64,000 nt of DNA from Granulosicoccus sp947495035 (GCF_050589605.1 NZ_JBNGOO010000008.1); one strand, 5' to 3'; shown: positions 25,752 through 34,724, counted from the first letter of the stretch. A program made the numbers and translations. The notes: generated from the letters alone by a model not told the origin.

Positions 25752-26192
25752 CTATCGTGCCCAGGTCTGATAGTGCTTCTGCAGGTAATCAACGCCGTAG
25801 CGCACGATTTCCTCGAGAACACCGATGTCGATATCGTCCAGCTTGTTGACATACAGACAGCTCTTGCCGATCCTGTGTTTGCCGAGTCGCTGCAGATAAT
25901 CGTCCAGCTCATGATAGCCGGGCATGATGTAAATGCTCAGGCTGGCCTTGCGGGGTGAAAAACCGGTCATCATGCTGTCGCCACTACGGCCGCTGTCATA
26001 GACATAGTGGTATCGCCCATAGCCGACGATGCTGGTACCCCACATGACCGGTGGGAAGCCGGTAACCTGTTCGAACCAGGCAAGCAGATGGTCGGCATCC
26101 TTTCGGCGCACCGGATGCTCGACCCTGGAGATGAATTCGACAGCCGGCAGGGGTGTCGGTATTGTCTTGTTATTACTCGATTTCGAGCTCAT
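25752..26192 (-). CDS. DUF1801 domain-containing protein
   Basis: A 146-residue cytosolic protein whose body (about 15-140) matches DUF1801: DADHLLAWFEQVTGFPPVMWGTSIVGYGRYHYVYDSGR and the MMTGFSPRKASLSIYIMPGY core. Residues near the end (KHRIGKSCLYVNKLDDIDIGVLEEIV) complete the family pattern. Function is unknown. It converges on the GNAT gene with 81 bp between stops and lies 117 bp after the cytidylate-kinase-like gene. Confidence 0.88.
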   Translation of the reverse strand: MSSKSSNNKTIPTPLPAVEFISRVEHPVRRKDADHLLAWFEQVTGFPPVMWGTSIVGYGRYHYVYDSGRSGDSMMTGFSPRKASLSIYIMPGYHELDDYLQRLGKHRIGKSCLYVNKLDDIDIGVLEEIVRYGVDYLQKHYQTWAR

Positions 26193-26309
26193 GTCCGGTG
26201 CTGTGCCTGATCCTGTTGCGGGGGAAGTGATACGTTCTGTCCGACTCGATCAATATGATCGAGTCGAGGCAGTTGGCAGATGTGTCTTCTCAGGCTTGCA
26301 ATACTTCCT

Positions 26310-27035
26310 TCAAGCAGGCATTGCCTGTCGCTCGCCCAGTTGCTCGAGAATCAGTGTCAGCTGCATTCGGGCAATGGTGTCGATCGATACCCTGTCGGTA
26401 TTGCAGACCAGGTCGTAGTGTTCGGGATCGGCACTGTCGATCTGGTAGTGCGTCTTCCACAACTGCCGTCGATCGCGGTCTCGCTGCTGAATCTCACGCA
26501 GCGTGTGAGCTTCATCGAGCTGCAGCACCGGTGTCATGCGCGCGACCCGTGCAGACAGTGGCGCCACGAGCCTCAGGTGATTTCCACCGGCAAGCCCGAG
26601 TGTGGACATGGCGCCACCGTGGCCTAGAATGATGACCTTGCCCAGAGAGGCGACGGTGCGAAGAAAACGGGACAGCCGCGCATAGGCCGCGTTCTGCATT
26701 CCCTGGTCACCAAAGATGCCCATTACCAGTTCTGCAATCTGCGAATGGTATTTTTCATCGAGCAAGTCGTTCATGGAGGTTGCAAGATGCTCTCGTGTGA
26801 GCACTTGCTGACACATGCTCTTGTCGAAGATCCGCCAGCCCTTGAGCGCCGGATTGTCGGAGTCACAGTGGTCGATGTGTTCCAACAGCTTCTTCGCCAG
26901 AATATTGCCACCTGCCCCTGACTGGCTGGTGATGGTGACAAAGGGCAGGGTTCCCGGTGGCAGGCGTTTTCGCTGGCCGACGAGCCGGGATTTCGTGTCA
27001 GAGATGAATTGTTCAACTCTTGCGTTGCTATCCAT
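26310..27035 (-). CDS. Cytidylate-kinase-like family protein
   Basis: A 241-residue P-loop protein of the cytidylate-kinase-like group. The phosphate loop is VTITSQSGAGGNILAKKLLE near 31-50; GWRIFDKSMCQQVL follows, then GKVIILGHGGAMSTLGLAGGNHLRLVAPLSARVARM, and the Arg-rich lid REIQQRDRDRRQLWKTHYQID. In this group the substrate is rarely known, and cmk itself is usually elsewhere next to rpsA. The start was set at MDSNAR, preceded by AGGGAG; the 40 upstream codons look non-coding. It stands alone behind bkdB with a 179-bp gap. Confidence 0.85.
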   Translation of the reverse strand: MDSNARVEQFISDTKSRLVGQRKRLPPGTLPFVTITSQSGAGGNILAKKLLEHIDHCDSDNPALKGWRIFDKSMCQQVLTREHLATSMNDLLDEKYHSQIAELVMGIFGDQGMQNAAYARLSRFLRTVASLGKVIILGHGGAMSTLGLAGGNHLRLVAPLSARVARMTPVLQLDEAHTLREIQQRDRDRRQLWKTHYQIDSADPEHYDLVCNTDRVSIDTIARMQLTLILEQLGERQAMPA

Positions 27036-27214
27036 TGTTCTTCGCTCCCTTGGTTGCTGAAGTGGACTACACACAATTCGAGACGATGAATCGGTCCCCG
27101 AGTTCCGGAGAGGGCCTCTGATTGTTACCTTGCAGTACTGCCAATGCCTCCGCATTGATATCCGTCAAGCTCCTGCGGGATGTGTCGCCTCTGTGTGCCA
27201 TGATGCAAGGAGGT

Positions 27215-28651
27215 TCAATCCCGTATGAAAAGTGTTGCCGGGCGTTCCAGAAAGGCGCGAATGCACTGAATGAACTGCGCCGCCATATACCCGTCGATGA
27301 TGCGGTGGTCAAACGAGGAACTGAGGTTCATCATCTGGCGATTGACCACCTGCTCATGCCGAATGACGGCTCGAGGAACGATGCGGTTCACTCCCACAAT
27401 GGCCACCTCCGGCTGATTGATGATGGGAGTACTGGCAATTCCCCCCAGAGCCCCCAGGCTGGTGATGGTGATCGTGCTGCCACCGAGTTCTTCCCGGGCG
27501 ATGCGTCCCTGGCGAACCGCTGCCGCGAGCCGGCCGATTTCCGCGGACAAGGCCCGGATACCCAGGCGCTCTGCATGGCGCAGGACCGGCACCAACAGTC
27601 CCTGATCGGTCCGGGTGGCAATACCGATGTGCCGGGCAGCATGCCGATGCAGTGTGTCTGTCTCTTCATCGTAGAGCGCGTTGATGTCCGGGAACTGCTC
27701 CAGGCTTCGAAGCGTTGCCAGCACGATGAAGGACAGAGGTGACAGATTTGTATTATTATCTGGGTTTGTGGCGTTTCCCGTACGTTGGCTTGCCTGAGTC
27801 GTGCCCGTGTTCAGCTCGTGACGCAATGACTCCAGCTCGGTCATGTCGATTTCTTCGATATAGCTGAAGTGTGGAATCCGGCGACTGGCCTGTTCCATTC
27901 TGCGCGCCATGGTACGTCGCACGCCGGTCAGGACGATACTGTCGATCCTGTCCGCACTGTCCGCACTGTCCGCACTGTCCGCACTTCCCGCACTTCCCGC
28001 ACTTCCCGCACTTCCCGCACTTCCCGCACTTCCCGCACTTCCCGCAGCGTTCGAACCGCCCGAGAAGGTCTCGCGATCGGTCCTGGCGGCTGTCGGTGAG
28101 ATCGCTGCCGATTCATCGAACAGGTAGTTGTCGAGATCGGCATGCGTGATACGGCCATCGGTACCCGAGCCTCTGACCTTGCGCAGATCAACTTCTCGTG
28201 TTCGTGCTCGCTGACGAACAGCCGGAGCCGCCAGCACGCGAACCGACTCTGAGACATTGTCCGAGGCATTACCTGCAGCTGGCTTGGTAGCAGGCTTGAC
28301 GATGTCGGGCTGCCTGACGGATTCTTCTGCAGCAGGTATCTCTTGCGTTTTTGCATCACCGGCAACTTTTTCACTGGCTGTCGTTCGGTTGTCGGTGGAC
28401 GCTGATTTGCCGTCGGTGTCAATGCGGGCCAGTTCGGCTCCGACCGCCAGCACATCGCCGGCCTGGCCGCTCAGCGAGATGACGATGCCTGCGGCCGGCG
28501 AGGGAATTTCCACGGCTGCCTTGTCGGTCATGACCGCACCGAGGGTCTGGTCTTCTTCGATGGTGTCACCGACGCCAATCTGCCATTCGACGATTTCCGC
28601 CTCCGTCACACCCTCGCCTATATCGGGCAATCGAATGATGAGCGTGCTCAT
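27215..28651 (-). CDS. bkdB: Branched-chain 2-oxoacid dehydrogenase E2 (dihydrolipoyl transacylase)
   Basis: Core transacylase of the complex that oxidises the keto acids from Val, Leu and Ile. The 478 residues comprise a lipoyl domain (1-80, lipoyl Lys44 in MTDKAAVEIP), a Ser/Ala/Thr linker, an E1/E3-binding domain (about 152-190, APAVRQRARTREVDLRKV), a second linker, and the catalytic domain (about 245-478, ending with FDHRIIDGYMAAQF, whose His and Asp are catalytic). The second linker is an 11-unit Ala-Gly/Asp-Ser tripeptide array, unlike the usual Ala/Pro linker. The ATG overlaps the bkdA2 stop (ATGA). The E3 gene is not in the window. Confidence 0.93.
   Translation of the reverse strand: MSTLIIRLPDIGEGVTEAEIVEWQIGVGDTIEEDQTLGAVMTDKAAVEIPSPAAGIVISLSGQAGDVLAVGAELARIDTDGKSASTDNRTTASEKVAGDAKTQEIPAAEESVRQPDIVKPATKPAAGNASDNVSESVRVLAAPAVRQRARTREVDLRKVRGSGTDGRITHADLDNYLFDESAAISPTAARTDRETFSGGSNAAGSAGSAGSAGSAGSAGSAGSADSADSADSADRIDSIVLTGVRRTMARRMEQASRRIPHFSYIEEIDMTELESLRHELNTGTTQASQRTGNATNPDNNTNLSPLSFIVLATLRSLEQFPDINALYDEETDTLHRHAARHIGIATRTDQGLLVPVLRHAERLGIRALSAEIGRLAAAVRQGRIAREELGGSTITITSLGALGGIASTPIINQPEVAIVGVNRIVPRAVIRHEQVVNRQMMNLSSSFDHRIIDGYMAAQFIQCIRAFLERPATLFIRD
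27949..28047 (-). repeat. 9-bp in-frame tandem array in bkdB
   Basis: Read on the plus strand: four units TGTCCGCAC, six units TTCCCGCAC and a last variant TTCCCGCAG, 99 bp in all. On the coding strand they give seven Ala-Gly-Ser and four Ala-Asp-Ser tripeptides. Near-identical codons mean recent slippage, so linker length probably varies between strains. Confidence 0.95.
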
Positions 28652-29679
28652 GACACTGCCTCGCCAAGACCGTCGAGTGCCCGTCGGATGCCCGCTTTCA
28701 GGCGCTTGGGGCCCGGAAAGTAATGCCACTCCTGGGCGTGAGGATAGGGTGTATCCCAGCCGGTCACACGTTGCACCGGAGCTTCCAGCGAATGAAAGCA
28801 CTCGGCCTGAACCAGGGCTGCCAGTTCGGCGCCGAAGCCGGAGGTGAAGGTCGCCTCGTGTGCTATCACACAGCGACCGGTCTTTTGCACCGAGTTCCGG
28901 ATTGCCGCAAGATCCAGTGGCAACAAGGTGCGAAGGTCCAGCACATCGGCGCGGATGCCCAGCTCGGCGACGGCCGCCAGAGCGACATGTACCAGTGTGC
29001 CATAGGCGAGAATCGTCACCTCGTCACCTTCGCTGAGCCGGGCCGCCTTGCCCAGTGGAACGAGATGACGGCCCTCGGGTACTTCGCCCAGTGGGTGGTT
29101 TTTCCAGGATGACAATGGCCGGTTGTGATACCCGTCGAAGGGCCCGTTGTACAGGCGTTTCGGCTCGAAGAAAATAACCGGGTCAGGGTCTTCGATAGCA
29201 GCGGTCAGCAGGCCTTTTGCATCCCCGGGATTGGATGGCATGACGACCTTGAGCCCTGCCACATGGGTAAACAGAGCCTCTGGTGACTGACTGTGGGTCT
29301 GTCCGCCATGTATGCCACCACCACAGGGCATGCGGATGACCAGTGGCGCGGTGAAGTCGCCGGCGGAACGATGCCGCAGACGGGCCGCTTCGGAGACGAT
29401 CTGATCGTAGCCGGGGTACACGTAATCGGCAAACTGGATTTCGGCGATGGGACGCAGACCATAGGCCGCCATGCCGATGGCCACGCCGATGATGCCGCTT
29501 TCATTGATGGGCGTATCGAATACCCGGGATTTACCGTACTTTGCCTGCAGGCCCTGCGTGCATCGGAACACACCGCCGAAGTAACCGACGTCTTCGCCGA
29601 ACACGACAACCCGCTCATCAGCGTCCATCGCGACATCGATGGCATCGCGGATGGCCTCGACCATGCTCATTCTTGCCAT
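28648..29679 (-). CDS. bkdA2: Branched-chain 2-oxoacid dehydrogenase E1 beta subunit
   Basis: Beta chain of the thiamine-diphosphate-dependent decarboxylase. The 343-residue protein starts MARMSMVEAIRDAIDVAM and contains VVVFGEDVGYFGGVFRCTQGL, FDTPINESGIIGVAIGMA, RMPCGGGIHGGQTHSQSPEALF and the C-terminal transketolase domain with DLRTLLPLD. These match BCKDH E1 beta better than pyruvate dehydrogenase. It overlaps both neighbours (TGATG with bkdA1, ATGA with bkdB), so the three genes form one tightly coupled operon. Confidence 0.93.
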   Translation of the reverse strand: MARMSMVEAIRDAIDVAMDADERVVVFGEDVGYFGGVFRCTQGLQAKYGKSRVFDTPINESGIIGVAIGMAAYGLRPIAEIQFADYVYPGYDQIVSEAARLRHRSAGDFTAPLVIRMPCGGGIHGGQTHSQSPEALFTHVAGLKVVMPSNPGDAKGLLTAAIEDPDPVIFFEPKRLYNGPFDGYHNRPLSSWKNHPLGEVPEGRHLVPLGKAARLSEGDEVTILAYGTLVHVALAAVAELGIRADVLDLRTLLPLDLAAIRNSVQKTGRCVIAHEATFTSGFGAELAALVQAECFHSLEAPVQRVTGWDTPYPHAQEWHYFPGPKRLKAGIRRALDGLGEAVS

Positions 29680-30959
29680 CAGCCACCTCCCAGCAAGGCG
29701 CGCTGCCGTTTCAGGTGTTCGGGCATCTCGGCATAGACCCCCTCGAACATGTCACTGACGCGTGGCATCGGTCCACTGTCCAGAGTGCCAAAGGTTTCTG
29801 CCTCCCTGGCGGCCTCGCGGATTTCCTGCTCGAGTGCCGTTTGCGTTTGCTGGTGCTGTTCCTCGCTCCAGTGGCCGCCGGCTATCAGGTAGTTCTTCAA
29901 GCGCTCGATGGGATGGCCCAGAGGCCAGGCTTCATTCTCCTCGCTGGGTCGGTACTGGCTGGGATCGTCCGAGGTCGAGTGGGGGCCGACCCGATAGGTC
30001 AACCACTCGATAAGGGTCGGACCCAGATTGGCTCGCGCGCGACGTTCCGCCCAGCGCGAGGCGGCCTGTACGGCCAGGAAATCATTGCCGTCCACGCGCA
30101 GCGAGGGAATGCCGTAGCCATGTGCGCGTTCGGCATAGGTGGCCGACTCACCACCGGAAACACCCTGAAAGCTGGAGATGGCCCATTGATTGTTGACCAC
30201 ATTGAGTATGACCGGTGGCCGATAGACCGAGGCAAATACCAGTGCGCTGTGAAAATCCGACTCGGCGGTCGAGCCTTCGCCTATCCAGGCCGATGCGATG
30301 CGATCGTTGCCCTGAATGGCTGATGCCATGGCCCAGCCAACCGCCTGCACGAACTGAGTCCCCAGATTGCCCGACAGAGAAAAGAAACCGTATTCCCGCG
30401 ATGAATACAACACCGGTAGCTGCCTGCCGTGCAGGGCGTCTCTGGAATTGGAATACACCTGACAGATCAGGTCCAGTATCGGAAAGTCCTGCGCGATCAG
30501 CAGACCCTGTTGGCGATACGTCGGAAAGCACATGTCTCCCGGTTCCAGAATCAGTCTCTGACCCACGGCAATGGCCTCTTCACCCTTGCATTGAATGTAG
30601 AAGGAGCACTTGCCCTGCCGTTGTGCCAACAGCATGCGATCATCAAAGGCGCGCACCTTCATCATCGCTCTCAGCCCCTTCAGGCAACTGGCGGTGTCGC
30701 TGTCCCCACGCCATGGCCCGACAGCACGATGCTGCTCATCGAGCACGCGGATGACGGTGCGAGCCAGGTCATGAATATCACCGGCAGCGGCATCTTCGGC
30801 GGGGCGGTGTGCGTCGCCGGCCGGCGGAATGTGAACATGGGAGAAGTCGGGTTTGCCGCCGGGTCGCACGAGCGGTTCCGGCACGTGCAATTCCAGCCTC
30901 GACTGCGGAGCAAGGTGACGTTGGGAGGGTGCGGTGTCGTTAACATGATCACTGTTCAT
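29679..30959 (-). CDS. bkdA1: Branched-chain 2-oxoacid dehydrogenase E1 alpha subunit
   Basis: Alpha chain that binds thiamine diphosphate. The 426-residue product closely follows Pseudomonas BkdA1 as I remember it: LELHVPEPLVRPGGKPDFS near the start, CSFYIQCKGEEAIAVGQ, DMCFPTYRQQGLLIAQD, ASAWIGEGSTAESDFHSAL with the diphosphate-binding motif, VVNNQWAISSFQ, and YRVGPHSTSDDPSQYRP with the phosphorylation-loop segment. The frame extends 13 codons further to a GTG; the ATG was preferred because GGGTG precedes it. First gene of bkdA1-A2-B. No Lrp-type bkdR is adjacent; a cyclic-nucleotide-binding gene is divergent instead. Confidence 0.94.
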   Translation of the reverse strand: MNSDHVNDTAPSQRHLAPQSRLELHVPEPLVRPGGKPDFSHVHIPPAGDAHRPAEDAAAGDIHDLARTVIRVLDEQHRAVGPWRGDSDTASCLKGLRAMMKVRAFDDRMLLAQRQGKCSFYIQCKGEEAIAVGQRLILEPGDMCFPTYRQQGLLIAQDFPILDLICQVYSNSRDALHGRQLPVLYSSREYGFFSLSGNLGTQFVQAVGWAMASAIQGNDRIASAWIGEGSTAESDFHSALVFASVYRPPVILNVVNNQWAISSFQGVSGGESATYAERAHGYGIPSLRVDGNDFLAVQAASRWAERRARANLGPTLIEWLTYRVGPHSTSDDPSQYRPSEENEAWPLGHPIERLKNYLIAGGHWSEEQHQQTQTALEQEIREAAREAETFGTLDSGPMPRVSDMFEGVYAEMPEHLKRQRALLGGG

Positions 30960-31341
30960 GCCGGCACCCCTGACTGCAGTGACAGTGGCAGACTGCACAA
31001 CACTTGACGACCTCCTTCACGGCTACTGCCGTGCTGGTTGACCTTCAGTACCCTGAAGATACTCAAATACGGCCTGTCACGTCAAAGATTGTCTGTATGC
31101 TGCAGCACGGAATCCGCAAGAAAGACAGCGATTCGGTCACAGTTTCCCGATAGCGGGCAAGCTGTCTGCATGGTGATGAAACCAGCTGTTTCCGGAGTTC
31201 ATGGGGCTTGCAGCTGTTCATTACCGTTTACAGGGTGAAGTGGCCTGTCAAGCGGGTGTGCAATAATGGAGCGGACGGATATTCGGGAAACGACGGTACG
31301 AGAGCAGAAGACAACTGATACAACCATCGCATTCGAGGTAA
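30960..31341. other. Divergent region between the bkd operon and the cNMP-binding gene
   Basis: 382 bp with no credible gene. It should contain the promoters of the bkd operon (minus) and the small cyclic-nucleotide-binding gene (plus). TGCAATAAT near 31259-31267 is a plausible extended -10 for the plus-strand gene. An ACGGC-TACT-GCCGT hairpin lies near 31020-31033. Confidence 0.35.
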
Positions 31342-31821
31342 ATGGATATGACTGGACAATCGATTGAAGGCTATCTGGCGACTCATGACTTTTTCGAGGG
31401 GCTGGATGAGCGGAGCAAGAAATTTCTGGCAGATTCCGCGGTAGTGCGTGAGCTGAGTGCAGGGGATATCCTGTTCAGTCAGGCAGAGAGCGCAGACAAG
31501 TTCTATCTGTTGCGCAGTGGTGAAGTCAGTGTTCAGGTCCCTGCCTTGATGGGGCCGGCTCTGCAGATACAGAAACTGAAGGAAGGTCAGATTCTTGGCT
31601 GGTCCTGGATGATTCCACCGTATCGCTGGAATTTTCAGGCATTGGCACTGGAGGACGCGACCGTGCTGGAATTCGATGGCAGCATCATTCTGGCACGCTG
31701 TGAGCAGGAACCGACTTTCGGATATCAGTTACTCAAACGGTTTGCGGCACTCATGTCGGAACGACTGGATGCGGCACGCCAGAAAATGATGGATCAATGG
31801 GATCCACCCGGATTTGCCTGA
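31342..31821 (+). CDS. Stand-alone cyclic nucleotide-binding domain protein
   Basis: A 159-residue protein that is only a CRP-type beta-barrel: HDFFEGLDERSKKFLADSA, GDILFSQAESADKFYLLRSGEVSVQV and GQILGWSWMIPPYRWNFQALALEDATVLEFDG. The C-terminal helix is followed by no helix-turn-helix, so it is not a classical transcription factor. GWSWMIPPYRW replaces the GE...R cAMP-binding motif of CRP, so binding of cAMP is doubtful. The Shine-Dalgarno GAGG fits the second ATG (31348, spacing 9) better than the first, giving 157 residues. The SMR gene follows 33 bp later. Confidence 0.85.
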   Translation: MDMTGQSIEGYLATHDFFEGLDERSKKFLADSAVVRELSAGDILFSQAESADKFYLLRSGEVSVQVPALMGPALQIQKLKEGQILGWSWMIPPYRWNFQALALEDATVLEFDGSIILARCEQEPTFGYQLLKRFAALMSERLDAARQKMMDQWDPPGFA

Positions 31822-31854
31822 TACCGGAACGGGAATTGTCGGCTGATTGAACTC

Positions 31855-32184
31855 ATGAACTGGATATTTCTCTCGGCGGCGATTTGCGCTGAAGTCATCG
31901 GTACGTCTGCACTGAAGGCATCGGATGGCTTCACCAGGCCAATACCTGCCATCATCTGTGCGGTGGCGTTCGGCATCGCTTTCTACTTTCTGTCTCTGAC
32001 TCTGAAAGTGATGCCGATCGGTATCGTCTACGCCATCTGGTCCGGTGCCGGTATCGTGCTCATCTCGCTCATGGGGTACTTCATCTTCGGGCAGACACTG
32101 GATCTGCCAGCCATGGTGGGTGTGGGGCTGATCATTCTGGGTGTTGTCGTGATCAATACCCTGTCCGGTTCAACGACTCACTGA
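31855..32184 (+). CDS. Small multidrug resistance (SMR/EmrE-type) transporter
   Basis: A 109-residue four-helix inner-membrane protein. Helix 1 carries the essential Glu14-type residue (AAICAEVIGTSALKASDGFTR), helix 2 has IAFYFLSLTLKVMPIGIVYAIWSGAG, and helix 4 is VGVGLIILGVVVIN. These are the EmrE/QacE/SugE-type signatures; WSGAG and YAIW favour the EmrE drug-exporting group over SugE/Gdx. Function would be proton-coupled export of cationic compounds. Its 3' end overlaps the convergent cobQ gene by 7 bp. Confidence 0.9.
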   Translation: MNWIFLSAAICAEVIGTSALKASDGFTRPIPAIICAVAFGIAFYFLSLTLKVMPIGIVYAIWSGAGIVLISLMGYFIFGQTLDLPAMVGVGLIILGVVVINTLSGSTTH

Positions 32185-33659
32185 GTGGGTCCGGCATCTG
32201 CCAGCAAGGCATCGACATCCAGAGCCGCTTCCAGTCCGTCAGCCAGCTTGTCCAGTTCCAGTTCCACGGTTGCCTCGTAGTTCAAGGAGCCCGCTGAACC
32301 GGGCTTCAGGCCATTGAGCCACCAGGCCCGGTAATCATCGTTGCCGAATATGCCGTGCAGATAGGTGCCCTCGATCTGACCGTCCTGGCTGACGGCGCCA
32401 TCAGGATGATCGGCAAGGACGGTCATGGGCGAACGCGTATCCGGCCCCGTGCTGGTACCCACGTGTATCTCATAGCCACTCAGCCGGCAGCGGCTTCGAG
32501 GGCAATGACCGTCGACCTTGCGAGTCTGCTTTGCGGGATGCATATGGGTCACGATATCCAGCAGGCCCAATGCTTCGGCACTACCGGGAGGGCCATCGAT
32601 ACCCTGTGGATCGTGAATCGCCTTGCCCAGCAGCTGATAACCGCCGCAGAGGCCACTCACTCGGCCGCCTGCGCGGGCAAAGGCGACGATGTCGTGATCC
32701 CAGCCCTGTGCGCGCAGGAAGGCGAGGTCGCCAATGGCGGATTTGGTGCCAGGCAGGATGATGGCATCGATGTCGCGCGGCAGGGGGTTGCCGGGAGGCA
32801 CGAAGCCCAGTTCCACACCGGGCTCCAGGCGCAGGGGATCCATGTCATCGAAATTGGCGATGCGGGACAGCATCGGTACGGCGATCCGAACCCTGGCACC
32901 GGCCTTGTCGGCGCGGTGTCTGCCCTGCTCGAGAATCACGGCATCCTCCTGTGGCAGTTTCAAGGCACTGGGCAGCCAGGGGACGACGCCTCGACAGGGC
33001 CACTGTGTCCGCTGTTCGATGGCAACAACACCATCATCGAACAGTCTCGGATCACCGCGGAACCGGTTGATGATGAAGCTGCGGATGAGAGCGGCATCCT
33101 CCTTGCTGATGACTGCCCTGGTACCGACGATGGATGCAATGACACCGCCGCGATCGATATCACCGATCAGGCAGACAGGCACGTTCAAGCGCTGTGCAAA
33201 GCCCATGTTGGCAATATCGCGTTCCCGCAGATTGATCTCGGCGGCGCTGCCAGCACCTTCCACCAGTATGAGGTCGTATTGTTCACCGAGCCGCGCGTGA
33301 CTTTCCGTCACGGCCTGCATCAGATGCTGCCGACGTTCGTTCATGTAATGGCTGGCAGATAGCGTGTCGAGCACCTTGCCGTGCACCACGACTTGCGCCG
33401 TGCTGTCGCTCTGCGGTTTCAGCAGAACCGGATTGAAATCGACCTGCGGCTCCAGATGACAGGCCCGCGCCTGCAACGCCTGTGCCCGGCCGATCTCGCC
33501 ACCGTCGAGACAGGCAGCAGCGTTGTTCGACATGTTCTGCGGCTTGAAGGGTGCGACACGTATGCCCCGGCGAACAGCCAGCCGGCACAGGCCGGCCACC
33601 AGTGTGGACTTGCCGACATCCGAGCCGGTGCCCTGGAACATCAATGAACGAGCGGACAT
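32178..33659 (-). CDS. cobQ: Cobyric acid synthase
   Basis: Amidates four side chains of the corrin ring (adenosylcobyrinic a,c-diamide to cobyric acid) in cobalamin synthesis. The 493 residues comprise an N-terminal ATP-binding domain (LMFQGTGSDVGKSTLVAGLCRLAVRRGIRVAPFKPQNMSNNAA as split motifs, near 6-50) and a class I glutamine-amidotransferase-like domain with the nucleophile Cys in GLCGGYQLLG near 335-345. Length is standard. It is the only cobalamin gene in the window. It lies 12 bp behind the KDG-kinase gene on the same strand and is probably cotranscribed with it. No B12 riboswitch is seen upstream. Confidence 0.94.
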   Translation of the reverse strand: MSARSLMFQGTGSDVGKSTLVAGLCRLAVRRGIRVAPFKPQNMSNNAAACLDGGEIGRAQALQARACHLEPQVDFNPVLLKPQSDSTAQVVVHGKVLDTLSASHYMNERRQHLMQAVTESHARLGEQYDLILVEGAGSAAEINLRERDIANMGFAQRLNVPVCLIGDIDRGGVIASIVGTRAVISKEDAALIRSFIINRFRGDPRLFDDGVVAIEQRTQWPCRGVVPWLPSALKLPQEDAVILEQGRHRADKAGARVRIAVPMLSRIANFDDMDPLRLEPGVELGFVPPGNPLPRDIDAIILPGTKSAIGDLAFLRAQGWDHDIVAFARAGGRVSGLCGGYQLLGKAIHDPQGIDGPPGSAEALGLLDIVTHMHPAKQTRKVDGHCPRSRCRLSGYEIHVGTSTGPDTRSPMTVLADHPDGAVSQDGQIEGTYLHGIFGNDDYRAWWLNGLKPGSAGSLNYEATVELELDKLADGLEAALDVDALLADAGPTQ

Positions 33660-33671
33660 CGGCAGGCAGGG

Positions 33672-34577
33672 TCAGCCCTGCGAGATATCGACAATGGCAC
33701 CGCGGTGCTGCACCACCAGGCTGGCGCAGTCGTGACCGGCCCTGGCAGCCTGTTGCGGGGTGGCGCCATCGAGCAGGCGAGCAAGATAGGCGCCGTTGAA
33801 GCTGTCACCGGCGGCCGTGCTGTCTACCACCTGGTCTACCGGCGTGCAGGCCGGAGAACTCGCCGGATCACCCAGATCCAGCGGACCACTGGCGCCGCGC
33901 TTCAGAGCGCCGAGTGTCAGGCCGTATTGCTGCAGCCGTTGCAGGGCGGCATCTTCGTTCTCGTCGTTGAACAGATCCATTTCATCATCGATCGATGGCA
34001 GGGCGATATCGCATTGACGCCAGGCTTCTGCAATGTATTGCTGGGCTTCTGCCTGAGAGGCCCACAATCTGGGGCGGTAGTTGGAATCGAAGGCGACCCG
34101 TTTACCGGGCATGGACCGAAACTCCATCAACAGAGACAGGAAGCGATCCCGGGCCTCTGCCGGCAATATGGCCAGCGAAATGGCGGAATAATAAAGCACA
34201 TCGAAGTGGCGCAGATCGTCAAGAGTGGGGCCGATCTCCGGACTGAACAGCAGTCGTGCGGCGGCCTGGTCGCGCCAGTAGGTGAAACTGCGTTCGCCGT
34301 TTTCATCGGTCTTGATGGCATAGAGTCCCGGCACCCGATCTGGTGTGCGGGCGATGCCGCTGACATCGATCTGCTCGGCAGCAATGCGCTCGACAACCTG
34401 ATCGGAAAAGCTGTCGGTGCCCAGCACGGTCAGGTAGGACACCTCGTGGCTGGCTACCGTGCGTTTCAGATAGACCGCCGTGTTGAACGTATCCCCGGCA
34501 ACACCCACCAGTGCTTCCCTGCTGTCACCCATCAGTGACAGTTCGATCATGACTTCTCCGATGCATGCGATCTTCAT
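33672..34577 (-). CDS. kdgK: PfkB-family sugar kinase, probably 2-keto-3-deoxygluconate kinase
   Basis: A 301-residue ribokinase-family kinase. It has GEVMIELSLMGDSREALVGVAGDTFNTAVYL at the N-terminus, the KdgK-like YAIKTDENGERSFTYWRDQAAARLL near 102-126, FDSNYRPRLWAS in mid-protein, and the PfkB signature DSTAAGDSFNGAYLARLL with catalytic Asp near 263. The Tyr/Arg contacts in YWRD and NYRPRLW are those of KDG kinase, which feeds uronate and alginate breakdown into the Entner-Doudoroff route. The start was placed at MKIACIGEV, preceded by AGGAGA. cobQ follows 12 bp later. Confidence 0.88.
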   Translation of the reverse strand: MKIACIGEVMIELSLMGDSREALVGVAGDTFNTAVYLKRTVASHEVSYLTVLGTDSFSDQVVERIAAEQIDVSGIARTPDRVPGLYAIKTDENGERSFTYWRDQAAARLLFSPEIGPTLDDLRHFDVLYYSAISLAILPAEARDRFLSLLMEFRSMPGKRVAFDSNYRPRLWASQAEAQQYIAEAWRQCDIALPSIDDEMDLFNDENEDAALQRLQQYGLTLGALKRGASGPLDLGDPASSPACTPVDQVVDSTAAGDSFNGAYLARLLDGATPQQAARAGHDCASLVVQHRGAIVDISQG

Positions 34578-34724
34578 GAGCGCTTCTCCTCGCAAGCGGC
34601 AATGGCCATTGCAAGAGAGTCACTTGGCTTGACAAGGAGGAACAGGGCGTGATGTCTGCAGTGTGTGGATGCCATGGTTTACCTGATCTGATAACGGGTG
34701 GACAGGAATATTCCATGGAGGAGT

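Noticed and set aside
27869..28149. Plus-strand frames rich in Pro/His/Phe, Arg/Thr/Ser or Leu/Pro/Ala repeats
   Set aside because: They are antisense readings of the 9-bp array inside bkdB; the minus-strand E2 protein explains the sequence.
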